NCBI GenBank assembly: GCA_023390985.1
Contig: JAEWBU010000393.1
Location: 1 to 32,968, forward strand
Reading direction: 5' to 3'
DNA length: 32,968 nucleotides
Source: Pseudomonadota bacterium
GTDB taxonomy: Bacteria > Pseudomonadota > Gammaproteobacteria > Burkholderiales > Burkholderiaceae_C
The translations under genes were made by a program, and so were the position numbers. The notes below the pieces were generated by a model. The model saw only the letters and a list, made by a program, of their open reading frames with translations. It was not told the DNA's origin and made no database searches. How positions within the stretch are numbered: position 1 is the stretch's first letter; every line of letters starts with the position of its first letter. Positions 1 to 7,049 of the stretch are shown piece by piece.

Positions 1-393
1 CGGCACCACCATCGCGAACGGCCGCGGCATGTGGGCGGCGATGCAGACCTCGTCGACGATGTTGCACAGCCGCTGTTCCGCCGCCGACACCGAGGGCCGC
101 GCCTCGCGCGCCCCGATGCGACGCGCCAGCCGCTCGGCGCCGCCGCGCGCACGCAGGTTGCTGGCTTCGATCCACCAGCCGCCCAGCACCAGCATCAGCG
201 TGACGCCGACGTTGATCGCGAGGAAGCCGCGCGGCACGCCCAGCGCCAGCGGCGTGACGAGGTCCAGCGTCCAGAAGATCGCGGCCAGCGCGACATGCAC
301 GCCGACCACCGTGCCGGCCACCGCCAGTGCGAACAACAGGACCAGTCGCAGCGATTCCGCCCGCGCGCGGTCCTGCAGCTCGAAGAAGCGCAT
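1..393 (-). CDS. M48-family zinc metallopeptidase, N-terminal part (cut by window edge)
   Basis: The first 131 codons of a membrane-bound metallopeptidase run off the left edge of the window. The protein starts MRFFELQDRAR. It has two hydrophobic segments (about residues 17-42 and 53-75), followed by a stretch containing LCNIVDEVCIAAHMPRPFA. That stretch matches the conserved region just before the zinc site in HtpX/Ste24-type M48 peptidases. The catalytic HEXXH motif would lie outside the window, so it cannot be checked. The ATG lies 9 bp after the stop of the upstream lemA-like gene, and a LemA/M48 pair on one transcript is a common bacterial arrangement. No strong Shine-Dalgarno sequence is visible, so translation may be coupled to lemA. 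The family call is fairly sure; the substrate is unknown. Confidence 0.8.
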   Translation of the reverse strand, partial: MRFFELQDRARAESLRLVLLFALAVAGTVVGVHVALAAIFWTLDLVTPLALGVPRGFLAINVGVTLMLVLGGWWIEASNLRARGGAERLARRIGAREARPSVSAAEQRLCNIVDEVCIAAHMPRPFAMVVP

Positions 394-402
394 GAAGGAG
401 CT

Positions 403-996
403 TTAGAAGGCGACCCGCGGCGCCTGCCGCTCCTGCTCGCTCTGCGTGGACTTGAGCATCCCCGCCTCGTTGAAGCCGAACAGGCGCGCCACCACCACTT
501 CCGGGAAGCGCAGCGCGGCGTCGTTGTATTCCAGCACTTCGTCGTTGTAGGCCTGGCGGGCGAAGCCGATGCGGTTCTCGGTGCTGGCCAGTTCCTCGCT
601 GAGCGAGCGCAGGGTCTCGTCGGCCTTGAGTTCGGGATAGGCCTCGGCGACTACCAGCAGGCGGCCCAGGCTGCCGCCCAGGGCCTCTTCGGCCTGCGAG
701 AGCGCCGCCACGGCCGCCGCGCTGGCCGGCGCGGATCGCGCGCCTTCAGCCGCCGCCACCGCCGCGCCGCGGGCACGGATCACCGCTTCCAGCGTGGCCG
801 CCTCGTGCGTCAGGTAGCGCTTGGCCACGTCCACCAGGTTGGGCACCAGGTCGTAGCGGCGCTTGAGCTGCACGTCGATCTGACCGAACGCGTTGTTGAT
901 GCGGTTGCGCCGCTGCACCAGCCCGTTGTAGGCGGCCACGGCCCACATCGCCACACCGGCGCCGATCGCCACCAAGACCCAGCCCGTCGTCGACAT
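403..996 (-). CDS. LemA family protein
   Basis: A 197-residue protein with one N-terminal membrane anchor (about residues 4-24). The LemA-type helical domain follows, recognisable by YNGLVQRRNRINNAFGQIDV, then LKRRYDLVPNLV and, near the C-terminus, FARQAYNDEVLEYN. The length and motif order are normal for LemA proteins, which are membrane-anchored four-helix proteins of uncertain function. Several have been linked to envelope or peptidase functions. The start ATG has a good ribosome-binding site (GGGAGG, about 4 nt upstream). The M48 peptidase follows 9 bp after the stop, so the two are probably co-transcribed and may work together at the inner membrane. Confidence 0.9.
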   Translation of the reverse strand: MSTTGWVLVAIGAGVAMWAVAAYNGLVQRRNRINNAFGQIDVQLKRRYDLVPNLVDVAKRYLTHEAATLEAVIRARGAAVAAAEGARSAPASAAAVAALSQAEEALGGSLGRLLVVAEAYPELKADETLRSLSEELASTENRIGFARQAYNDEVLEYNDAALRFPEVVVARLFGFNEAGMLKSTQSEQERQAPRVAF

Positions 997-1045
997 GCGC
1001 CCCTCCCGTGGTTGTCCGACGCGGGAGATTATGGAATGGCTGAGC

Positions 1046-1450
1046 TCAGGCGGCTACGTTGCGCATCCAGTCCGCGGTCTGGAAGAACGAATCGCGCAGG
1101 CGCGCGCGCAGCTTCTCGTCGACGCCGACCTCGCCCATGGCCTGGTCCATGCAGGCCAGCCACTGGTCGCGCTCGCGGATGCCGATCTTGAACGGCAGGT
1201 GGCGCGCGCGCAGGCGCGGATGGCCGAAGCGCTCGGTGTAGTGCTGCGGGCCTCCGAGCCAGCCGCACAGGAACCAGAACAGCCGCTGGCGCGCGTTCTC
1301 CAGCGTGCTGCCGTGGGCGGCGCGCAGCGCCGTGTAGCCGGGGTCCAGGTCCATCAGGTCGTAGAACCGGTCGACCAGGGCCTTCACCTTCTCCTCGCCG
1401 CCGATCCACTCGAAGGGGGTGTCGTACGGCGCTTTTTCCTGGATCTGCAT
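1046..1450 (-). CDS. Group II truncated haemoglobin (HbO/YjbI-like)
   Basis: A 134-residue globin of the 2-on-2 truncated family. Visible signature residues are Tyr30 (B10) in the VDRFYDLM segment, the FLCGWLGGPQHY turn (about 60-71), GHPRLRARHLPF with the proximal haem ligand His84, and RDQW with Trp97 (G8), typical of group II. Such proteins bind haem and O2 or NO in the cytoplasm and are usually tied to oxygen or nitrosative chemistry. The reading frame stays open far upstream across an unrelated gene, so the start was chosen by homology at MQIQEKAPYD. No Shine-Dalgarno sequence precedes it. A GACAAT hexamer sits exactly 7 nt before the ATG, which would fit a leaderless message. The gene diverges from the small gene at 1511. 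Confidence 0.9.
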   Translation of the reverse strand: MQIQEKAPYDTPFEWIGGEEKVKALVDRFYDLMDLDPGYTALRAAHGSTLENARQRLFWFLCGWLGGPQHYTERFGHPRLRARHLPFKIGIRERDQWLACMDQAMGEVGVDEKLRARLRDSFFQTADWMRNVAA

Positions 1451-1457
1451 GGCGTCG

Positions 1458-1463
1458 ATTGTC
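1458..1463 (-). promoter_or_regulatory. Possible -10 box of a leaderless promoter for the truncated haemoglobin
   Basis: Read on the minus strand, the hexamer is GACAAT. It ends 7 nt before the ATG of the haemoglobin gene, which would put the transcription start at or near the A of the ATG. No Shine-Dalgarno sequence is present. I do not see a convincing -35 box at normal spacing. The same hexamer at the same distance occurs before the thioesterase at 6560. Confidence 0.35.
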
Positions 1464-1510
1464 GCAGCCGGTCCGCTTGCAATCGCCGCGAAGGGCCATA
1501 ACTGGCAGGC

Positions 1511-1816
1511 ATGACCACCCCGCTGACCACCCACCGCAACCTGGTCACGCTGGTGCAGTTGCTCCGCAAGATGGAGCGCAGCAGCGTGCCGGTCGACGCC
1601 GACCAGTACCGGTCCGTGATCGCCCAGATCAACGCCGGCCTGCGAGACCATCCGCACGACACCGCGCTCGAATCGCTGCTGGCGGCGATGCCCGAGCTGG
1701 CTGAGCTGTACGAGAACCTGAATTACGAGCACGCGGGGCTGTGCCGGTCGCCGCTGGAGGACTCGGTGCACGCGGAACAGCTGGCGCGGGCAGCGCTGGA
1801 AAAGGCAAGGCGCTGA
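1511..1816 (+). CDS. Conserved hypothetical protein, 101 aa
   Basis: A small soluble protein of 101 residues with no signal peptide or membrane segment. It is mostly predicted helix, acidic in the middle (MPELAELYENLNYEHAGL) and basic at the end (LEKARR). I recognise no domain or catalytic motif. The ATG lies 60 bp from the divergent truncated-haemoglobin gene, so both promoters must fit in that gap. The stop is followed by a REP-like hairpin that may terminate it. The coding call rests on normal codon composition and on the frame filling the space between neighbours. No function can be proposed. Confidence 0.7.
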   Translation: MTTPLTTHRNLVTLVQLLRKMERSSVPVDADQYRSVIAQINAGLRDHPHDTALESLLAAMPELAELYENLNYEHAGLCRSPLEDSVHAEQLARAALEKARR

Positions 1817-1829
1817 AAGGCGGAAGCCC

Positions 1830-1857
1830 TGGATTCCCGCCTTCGCGGGAATGACGG
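1830..1857. repeat. REP-like palindromic repeat, copy 1
   Basis: The core is ATTCCCGCCTTCGCGGGAAT, a GC-rich inverted repeat (TTCCCGC and GCGGGAA around a short loop) followed by GACGG. It lies in the 44-bp gap between two convergent genes (ends at 1816 and 1861). Its left flank (GGCGGAAGCCCTGG) is shared with the copies near 6960-7047, so the repeated unit is longer than the hairpin. Similar GTCATTCCCGCG elements are dispersed in many proteobacterial genomes. It could act as a bidirectional terminator or mRNA 3' stabiliser; that role is inference. Confidence 0.8.
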
Positions 1858-1860
1858 GGT

Positions 1861-3717
1861 TCAGGCCGGCTGCGCTGCCGCCACGTCGTCCCCGCTCTCC
1901 TGCTGGAGACGCCACATCTGTGCGTAGCGGCCGCCGCGCGCCAGCAGCTGCTGGTGAGTGCCGCGCTCGACGATGTGGCCGGCGTCCATCACCAGGATCT
2001 CGTGCGCATCGATCACCGTCGACAGCCGGTGCGCGATCAGCAGCGTGGTCTTGTTCTGGGCCGCGCTCTTGAGCTCGGCCTGGATGGCGCGCTCGTTGGC
2101 CGAGTCCAGCGCCGAAGTGGCCTCGTCGAAGATCAGGATCGGCGGGTCCTTCAGCAGCGTGCGGGCGATCGCCACGCGCTGCTTCTCGCCGCCCGAAAGC
2201 TTCAGGCCGCGCTCGCCCACCATGGTCTGGTAGCCGCGCGGCGTTCCCTCGATGAAGGCATGGATGCGGGCCGCGCGCGCCGCCTCCTCCACATCTTCCC
2301 GGTTCGCGCCGGGGCGGCCGTACGCGATGTTGTATTCGACGGTGTCGTTGAACAGCACCGTGTCCTGCGGAACGATGCCGATGGCGCGGCGCACGCTGCC
2401 CTGCGCGACCTCGCGCAGGTCCTGGCCCGCGATGCACACGCGTCCCTGCTGCACGTCGTAGAACCGGTACAGCAGCCGGGCCAGCGTGGACTTGCCCGAG
2501 CCTGAAGGCCCGACCACCGCCACCGTGCGCCCGGCCGGGATCTCGAAGCTGACGTCGTGCAGGATCACTCGCGCCGGCTCGTACCCGAAGGTGACGTGCT
2601 CGAACCGCACCGTCGCCTCGCCCGGACCCAGCTGCAGCGCCGGCGCGCCGGGCCGGTCGGCCACCTCGCGCTCCTTCTCCATCAGCGCGAACATCTTGTC
2701 GAGGTCGGTGAGGCTCTGCTTGATTTCGCGGTACAGCACGCCCAGGAAGTTGAGCGGGATGTACAGCTGGATCATGAAGGCGTTGATCATCACCAGGTCG
2801 CCCAGCGTCATGCGGCCCTCGACCACGCCCTGCGTGGCGCGCCACAGCATGGCCACCAGGCCCACGGCGATGATGAGCTGCTGTCCCGTGTTGAGCATCG
2901 ACAGCGTGGTCTGCGACTTCAGCCGGGCGCGGCGCAGCTTCTCCAGGCTCTCGTCGTAGCGGTTGGCTTCGAAGCCCTCGTTGTTGAAGTACTTGACCGT
3001 CTCGTAGTTCAGCAGCGAATCGATGGCGCGCGTGTGGGCGGCCGAGTCGAATTCGTTGGCCTCGCGGCGGAACTTGGTGCGCCATTCGGTCACGCTGACC
3101 GTGAACACGACATACAGCGCCAGCGCGATCAACGTGATCCAGGCGAACCAGGCGTCGAACCGCACGGCCAGGATGCCCAGCACCAGCGCCACCTCGATGA
3201 AGGTGGGCACGATGCTGTAGAGCGAGTACGAGATCAGCGACTCGATGCCGCGCACCCCGCGCTCGATGTCGCGCGTCATGCCGCCGGTCTGGCGCTCCAG
3301 GTGGAAGCGCAGCGACAGCGAATGCAGGTGCTCGAAGGTGCGCAGCGCGATGCTGCGGGCCGCGCCCTGCGTGGCCTTGGCGAACACCAGCTCGCGCAGT
3401 TCGGTGAAGAGCGACGTGGACAAACGCAGCAGGCCGTAGGCCAGCAGCAGCCCCATCGGCACCACCAGCACCGCGGCCGGGTCGCCCGGCTTCAGGCTCA
3501 TCGCGTCGACCAGGTGCTTGAGCAGCACGGGCACGCCCACGTTGGCCAGCTTGGCGCCGATCATGAAGGCCAGCGCCGCCGCGACCCGCCACTTGTATTC
3601 CCACAGGTAGGGCAGCAGGCGCTTGAGGACCGCCCAGTCGGCGCCCTTCTTCGGGGCGGCGGCGGGGCCGGAGGCGGGGACGTAGGAGGATGAGGCAGCT
3701 TCGCCGGCTCGGCGCAT
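1861..3717 (-). CDS. Atm1-type ABC exporter (fused permease and ATPase)
   Basis: A half-transporter of 618 residues counted from the ATG. The N-terminal membrane domain (about residues 30-330) contains NYETVKYFNNE (about 237-247), the signature of the mitochondrial Atm1/HMT1 and bacterial Atm1-like group. The ATPase domain follows with Walker A GPSGSGKST (403-411), signature LSGGEKQ (507-513) and Walker B ILIFDEATSALD (527-538). It should act as an inner-membrane homodimer. Relatives export glutathione-derived or metal-thiol compounds; the substrate here is not shown by the sequence. An in-frame TTG at 3726 is an alternative start. I prefer the ATG at 3717, although neither has a clear ribosome-binding site. 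Only 33 bp separate it from the divergent thioesterase gene. Confidence 0.92.
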   Translation of the reverse strand: MRRAGEAASSSYVPASGPAAAPKKGADWAVLKRLLPYLWEYKWRVAAALAFMIGAKLANVGVPVLLKHLVDAMSLKPGDPAAVLVVPMGLLLAYGLLRLSTSLFTELRELVFAKATQGAARSIALRTFEHLHSLSLRFHLERQTGGMTRDIERGVRGIESLISYSLYSIVPTFIEVALVLGILAVRFDAWFAWITLIALALYVVFTVSVTEWRTKFRREANEFDSAAHTRAIDSLLNYETVKYFNNEGFEANRYDESLEKLRRARLKSQTTLSMLNTGQQLIIAVGLVAMLWRATQGVVEGRMTLGDLVMINAFMIQLYIPLNFLGVLYREIKQSLTDLDKMFALMEKEREVADRPGAPALQLGPGEATVRFEHVTFGYEPARVILHDVSFEIPAGRTVAVVGPSGSGKSTLARLLYRFYDVQQGRVCIAGQDLREVAQGSVRRAIGIVPQDTVLFNDTVEYNIAYGRPGANREDVEEAARAARIHAFIEGTPRGYQTMVGERGLKLSGGEKQRVAIARTLLKDPPILIFDEATSALDSANERAIQAELKSAAQNKTTLLIAHRLSTVIDAHEILVMDAGHIVERGTHQQLLARGGRYAQMWRLQQESGDDVAAAQPA

Positions 3718-3750
3718 CAGGGACAATCCACGGGTTCGCGAGGAGAGATT

Positions 3751-4191
3751 GTGCCCATGTCATCGAATCCCGGCGGCTCGCCGGCCCACTCGCCGCTCGG
3801 CCCGGCCACCCCGCCCAGCGACAAGGAACTCGTCCTCAAGGTGATCCCCATGCCGGCCGACACCAACGGCAACGGCGACATCTTCGGCGGCTGGGTCATG
3901 GCCCATGTCGACCTGGCCGGCGCCGTGATCCCGGCGCGCTACGTCCAGGGGCGGATGGCCACCGTCGCGGTCAACGAGTTCGTGTTCAAGCAGCCCGTGC
4001 GGGTGGGCGACATCCTGTCGTTCTACGCGAACGTCTCGCGCATCGGCCGCACCTCGATCTCGGTGAAGGTGGAGGTCTACGCCGAGCGCTTCGGCGCCCA
4101 GGGCCAGTTCGTGAAGGTCACCGAGGCCTCGCTCACCTACGTGGCGATCGACGACGAGGGAAGGCCCCGGCCCATCCCCCCGCACGCCTGA
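3751..4191 (+). CDS. Acyl-CoA thioesterase, YciA-like hotdog fold
   Basis: A 146-residue hotdog thioesterase that would hydrolyse acyl-CoA to free acid and CoA in the cytoplasm. The diagnostic segment is NGNGDIFGGWVMAHVDLAG (about residues 35-53), where the GDIFGGW...D pattern carries the family's catalytic Asp. It is followed by VNEFVFKQPVRVGD and ASLTYVAIDDEG. The length fits YciA. The start is uncertain: AGGAG at 3741-3745 is 5 nt from the GTG at 3751 and 11 nt from an in-frame ATG at 3757; I took the GTG. The gene diverges from the ABC exporter and lies just before the AI-2E-family gene. Preferred chain length cannot be told. Confidence 0.88.
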   Translation: MPMSSNPGGSPAHSPLGPATPPSDKELVLKVIPMPADTNGNGDIFGGWVMAHVDLAGAVIPARYVQGRMATVAVNEFVFKQPVRVGDILSFYANVSRIGRTSISVKVEVYAERFGAQGQFVKVTEASLTYVAIDDEGRPRPIPPHA

Positions 4192-4200
4192 GCCCGGTGC

Positions 4201-4206
4201 TACCCT
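4201..4206 (+). promoter_or_regulatory. Possible -10 box of a leaderless promoter for the AI-2E-family gene
   Basis: TACCCT fits the TANNNT pattern and ends 7 nt before the ATG at 4214. No Shine-Dalgarno sequence lies between them. The spacing equals that before the truncated haemoglobin and the thioesterase at 6560. No clear -35 is visible. Confidence 0.3.
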
Positions 4207-4213
4207 CGGCCGC

Positions 4214-5311
4214 ATGAACGACCAGCCGCCCGACCCGCTCAGCTCCCCGGCCCTGGAGCACAAGACGCTGCTCTGGCTGGTGGTCGGGTTCTCCGCCGCC
4301 TTCCTGCTCGTTCTCTGGCCGCTGGCCGGCGCGGTGCTGTGGGCGCTGTTCCTGGCGCTGGTGTTCTGGCCCATGCACCTGCGGGTGCGCCGCCGCGCCA
4401 GCCGCAAGCCGTCGGTGGCGGCCTTTCTCACGCTGATGACCATCGTGGTGATCGTCATCGTGCCGCTGGCGCTGGTCAGCGCTTCGGTGATCGAGCAGGC
4501 CTCGGTGGTGTTCCAGAAGATCAAGACCGGCCAGCTGCAGCCGGGCCAGTCGCTGCAGCACGCGATGGACATGCTGCCGGCCTGGGCCCAGGACATCCTG
4601 CAGCGCTTCGGCCTGAACGACCTGCCGGCCGTGCTGCAGCGCATCGGCGAGCTCGTGCAGCGCAGCGGCCAGGCCATCACCAGCAGCCTGGTCGGCCTGG
4701 GCCAGATCACGCTGGACTTCGTGGTCTCCTTCTTCATCATGCTGTACGTGCTGTTCTTCCTGCTGCGCGACGGCAGCGCGCTGGCCGCGCGCATCGAGCG
4801 CTCGGTGCCGCTGCGGCCGGAGCAGACCCGCAAGCTGCTGTCGCAGTTCGTCACCGTGGTGCGCGCGACGGTCAAGGGCAACGTGGTGGTCGCGCTGGTG
4901 CAGGGCGCGCTGGGCGCCATCGCGTTCTGGTACCTGGAGATTCCGGGACCGATGCTGTGGGGCGCGCTGATGGCCCTGCTGTCGCTGCTGCCCGCGGTCG
5001 GCGCGGCACTGGTCTGGGCGCCGGTGGCGCTGTACCTGGTCTTCACCGGGCAGATGCTGGCCGGCATCGGCCTGACGCTCTGGGGCGTGCTGGTCATCGG
5101 CCTGGTGGACAACGTGCTGCGCCCCATCCTGGTGGGCCGCGACACGCGCATGCCGGACTACCTGGTGCTGGTCGCCACGGTCGGCGGCATCAGCCTGTTC
5201 GGCCTGAACGGCTTCGTCATCGGGCCGGTGATCGCCGCGATGTTCCTGGTCTGCTGGAACCTGCTGACCGAAGTGCGGCAGGAAACGCCGGAATCACCCC
5301 GCCCCGACTGA
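4214..5311 (+). CDS. AI-2E (PerM/UPF0118) family transporter
   Basis: A 365-residue inner-membrane protein. Paired N-terminal membrane segments (about residues 18-55) are followed by another near 68-92, a soluble loop with many Gln and Leu (about 93-165), and about four C-terminal membrane segments. The family signature DNVLRPILVGRDTRMPDYLV lies near residues 298-317, followed by GLNGFVIGPVIAAMF. Members were named for the E. coli autoinducer-2 exporter TqsA, but most are uncharacterised and some act in ion homeostasis, so the substrate should not be assumed. The last 18 bp overlap the 3' end of convergent aroD. Confidence 0.9.
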   Translation: MNDQPPDPLSSPALEHKTLLWLVVGFSAAFLLVLWPLAGAVLWALFLALVFWPMHLRVRRRASRKPSVAAFLTLMTIVVIVIVPLALVSASVIEQASVVFQKIKTGQLQPGQSLQHAMDMLPAWAQDILQRFGLNDLPAVLQRIGELVQRSGQAITSSLVGLGQITLDFVVSFFIMLYVLFFLLRDGSALAARIERSVPLRPEQTRKLLSQFVTVVRATVKGNVVVALVQGALGAIAFWYLEIPGPMLWGALMALLSLLPAVGAALVWAPVALYLVFTGQMLAGIGLTLWGVLVIGLVDNVLRPILVGRDTRMPDYLVLVATVGGISLFGLNGFVIGPVIAAMFLVCWNLLTEVRQETPESPRPD

Positions 5312-6067
5312 TGCGCGGCGCAGCAGCGCCAGCGCGCGGCGCAGTTCCTCGATGGGCAACTGGCCCGGCGCCGAGGCGGCCTGGCCGACCGCGAAGGTCA
5401 GCGCCGAACCGAACTGCCCGCCCGCCAGCCGGCTGACCGCGCCCAGCGCGCCCATCGACATCCCCGCGACGGGGATAGCCAACTCCGAGGAAGCCTGCAG
5501 CGTGGCCTGCAGCAGCGCCAGCACGTCGGCGCTGGATCGGGGCATGACGGCCAGCTTGCCGATGTCGCCGCCCAGCGCCTGGGCCTGGCGGTAGCGCGCC
5601 AGCAGCTGGTCGGCGGACGGCGTGGCGTTGAAGTCGTGGAACGAGAGCAGCAGCGCGATGCCCTGGGCGCGCGCCGCTTCGCGCACCGCGTCCAGGTGCG
5701 CGCGCTCGGCTTCCATCTCCATGTCCACGATGTCGGCCGCGCCCGCGGCGCAGACGGCGCGGTAGAGCTCGACGACCTGCGGCTCGGCCAGGGCGATCTT
5801 CTGACCGCCTTCGCGCTCGGAGCGGCGCGTGAAGAGCAGCGGCGCGCCGGCCGCCCGACGGATCTCCGCCGCCAGGGCCACGACCTCGCCGGTGCGTGCC
5901 AGTCCTTCGAAGAAGTCCACCCGCCACTCGACCAGGTCAGGCGCGAAGCGTCCGGCGGCGGCGGCCTCGAGCCGCAACGCGTCGGCGGTGCGAGCGACCA
6001 GCGGGATGCAGAGTGCCGGCAGCCGGCCTTCGGCCAGCGGCTTGCCCTTGAGGGTGATCGGTTTCAT
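5294..6067 (-). CDS. aroD: Type I 3-dehydroquinate dehydratase
   Basis: This enzyme converts 3-dehydroquinate to 3-dehydroshikimate in the shikimate pathway by the class I Schiff-base mechanism. In the 257-residue protein I see EWRVD (47-51), the catalytic His144 in LSFHDFNATPS, the Schiff-base Lys171 in GGDIGKLAVMP, and SRLAGGQFGSALTFA (212-226), which closes the active site. The length matches the family. Many Burkholderiales use the unrelated type II enzyme (AroQ), so a type I gene may be an extra or catabolic copy; that cannot be judged here. The thioesterase gene ends 7 bp upstream, suggesting one transcript. Confidence 0.95.
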   Translation of the reverse strand: MKPITLKGKPLAEGRLPALCIPLVARTADALRLEAAAAGRFAPDLVEWRVDFFEGLARTGEVVALAAEIRRAAGAPLLFTRRSEREGGQKIALAEPQVVELYRAVCAAGAADIVDMEMEAERAHLDAVREAARAQGIALLLSFHDFNATPSADQLLARYRQAQALGGDIGKLAVMPRSSADVLALLQATLQASSELAIPVAGMSMGALGAVSRLAGGQFGSALTFAVGQAASAPGQLPIEELRRALALLRRASVGAG

Positions 6068-6074
6068 CTGGGGG

Positions 6075-6560
6075 TCAGGAGACGATGTAGGCGGCGGCGC
6101 CGGTGGACAGCAGCTTGCCCTGCGCGTCGCGGAATTCCATGCGGGTGGACGCCACCCGCGAGCCCAGCCGCAGCACTTCGGCGCGCAGGTCGAAATGGTC
6201 GCCGACCGCGGGGCGCAGGAAGTCGATGCGCATGTCGATCGTGCCGAGCTTGCCGAAGCGGTGCAGCCGCGCGAGCGGCGGCTCGTCCATGTGGCGGGCG
6301 CCGATCGCGGCCATGCAGGCCAGGCCGCCCATCGCGTCCAGGCCAGCCGCCACCGCGCCGCCGTGCACCCGGTTGTGGATGAAGTGACCGACCAGTTCCT
6401 TCTTCATCGCGATGCGGCCTTCCACGAGCTGCGGGTCGAGCCGGGTGATCTTCAGGCCCAGCACGCGGTTGAAGGCAACCCTGTCCTCGAAGATGGTCTT
6501 GAGGCCGTCGACGAATTCGTCCTCGAAGCCGGCGAATCCGGGTGTGGCGGTGCGCGTCAT
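6075..6560 (-). CDS. Hotdog-fold thioesterase, PaaI/YigI-like
   Basis: A 161-residue protein of the PaaI-type thioesterase superfamily. The diagnostic segment HNRVHGGAVAAGLDAMGG (about residues 62-79) carries HGG and the helix-borne Asp of this group. It is followed by GTIDMRIDFLRPA, a core strand that lines the acyl-CoA site. The likely reaction is hydrolysis of a medium- or long-chain acyl-CoA; the substrate is unknown. The open frame extends to 6629, but that extension looks like read-through. I chose the ATG at 6560 (MTRTATPGFAG) because a GACAAT box lies 7 nt upstream; an in-frame ATG at 6569 is the alternative. aroD follows after 7 bp. Confidence 0.85.
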   Translation of the reverse strand: MTRTATPGFAGFEDEFVDGLKTIFEDRVAFNRVLGLKITRLDPQLVEGRIAMKKELVGHFIHNRVHGGAVAAGLDAMGGLACMAAIGARHMDEPPLARLHRFGKLGTIDMRIDFLRPAVGDHFDLRAEVLRLGSRVASTRMEFRDAQGKLLSTGAAAYIVS

Positions 6561-6567
6561 GGCCGCC

Positions 6568-6573
6568 ATTGTC
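6568..6573 (-). promoter_or_regulatory. Possible -10 box of a leaderless promoter for the thioesterase
   Basis: Read on the minus strand, GACAAT ends exactly 7 nt before the ATG at 6560. This duplicates the arrangement before the truncated haemoglobin. No Shine-Dalgarno sequence is present. If correct, the ATG at 6569 would fall inside the promoter, so the start must be 6560. Confidence 0.35.
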
Positions 6574-6671
6574 CCGCACGACTCGGCCGTGGGAGCCGTC
6601 CGACGCGCCCGGCCGCGTTGCCACGCCATACTGGCTGCAGCGATACGGCGCGGCCGGCGGAAAGGAAGACC

Positions 6672-6953
6672 GTGAGGAAGAACCAGAAGAGCTACAGCCA
6701 GATGCTGGACGAGATCGAGCAGCTCAAGAAGCGGGCCGAGGAGGTGCGCCGCAAGGAGGTCGAGCTGGTGATCGCGCGGATGAAGGACCTGATCACGTAC
6801 TACGGCCTGACCGAGGAAGACCTGGGCTTCGGCAAGAAGGTGGTGGTGGGGAAGACCGCGACCCCGCCGCCCCCCGCGCCGGCGCCCGCGAAGAAGAAGC
6901 GCAAGTCGCGCTACACCGAGCGGCCGCTGGCGGGGCCGCCGAACAAGCGCTGA
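6672..6953 (+). CDS. H-NS-family histone-like protein with atypical C-terminus
   Basis: A 93-residue protein starting at a GTG, with AAGGA 5 nt upstream. The first 60 residues match the N-terminal coiled-coil oligomerisation domain of betaproteobacterial H-NS proteins: YSQMLDEIEQLKKRAEEVRR, then ARMKDLITYYGLTEEDLGF. A short Pro/Ala linker (about 63-72) and a basic tail KKKRKSRY follow. The usual C-terminal DNA-binding motif of the family (YRDP...G.TW.G.GR.P.W) is absent; the protein ends RYTERPLAGPPNKR instead. It could bind DNA through the lysine-rich tail, or modulate full-length H-NS by hetero-oligomerisation. Reading the 3' end in the other frames does not restore the motif. The gene converges on the sigma factor across a REP pair. 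Confidence 0.75.
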   Translation: MRKNQKSYSQMLDEIEQLKKRAEEVRRKEVELVIARMKDLITYYGLTEEDLGFGKKVVVGKTATPPPPAPAPAKKKRKSRYTERPLAGPPNKR

Positions 6954-6959
6954 GCCGCG

Positions 6960-6984
6960 TCGTCCCCGCGGAGGCGGGGACCCA
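6960..6984. repeat. REP-like palindromic repeat, copy 2 (left arm of an inverted pair)
   Basis: The core is CCCCGCGGAGGCGGGG, a 6-bp perfect stem with a GGAG loop. With the copy at 7021 it forms an inverted pair separated by about 36 bp. On the opposite strand its flank reads GGCGGAAGCTCTGG, matching the flank of copy 1 with one change. It lies in the convergent gap between the H-NS-like gene and the sigma-factor gene. Confidence 0.8.
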
Positions 6985-7020
6985 GAGCTTCCGCCTTCTT
7001 CGGCCTTCCACTGAAAGCAC

Positions 7021-7047
7021 TGGATCCCCGCCTCCGCGGGGATGACA
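7021..7047. repeat. REP-like palindromic repeat, copy 3 (right arm of an inverted pair)
   Basis: TGGATCCCCGCC, then TCCGCGGGGATGACA: the same hairpin as copy 2 in reverse orientation. It ends just before the sigma-factor stop codon at 7050. Together the two arms can form individual hairpins or one long stem, and may terminate transcription from both sides. Confidence 0.8.
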
Positions 7048-7049
7048 GG

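Noticed and set aside
1046..3763. A 905-codon open frame on the minus strand covering the ABC exporter region and the haemoglobin gene
   Set aside because: Only its last 134 codons are a real protein (truncated haemoglobin). The rest is the GC-rich shadow of the ABC gene in another frame and reads through the REP repeat.
6886..6960. A frameshift that would restore a normal H-NS C-terminus
   Set aside because: Neither alternative frame gives the Trp/Gly/Arg DNA-binding motif, so the odd tail appears genuine.
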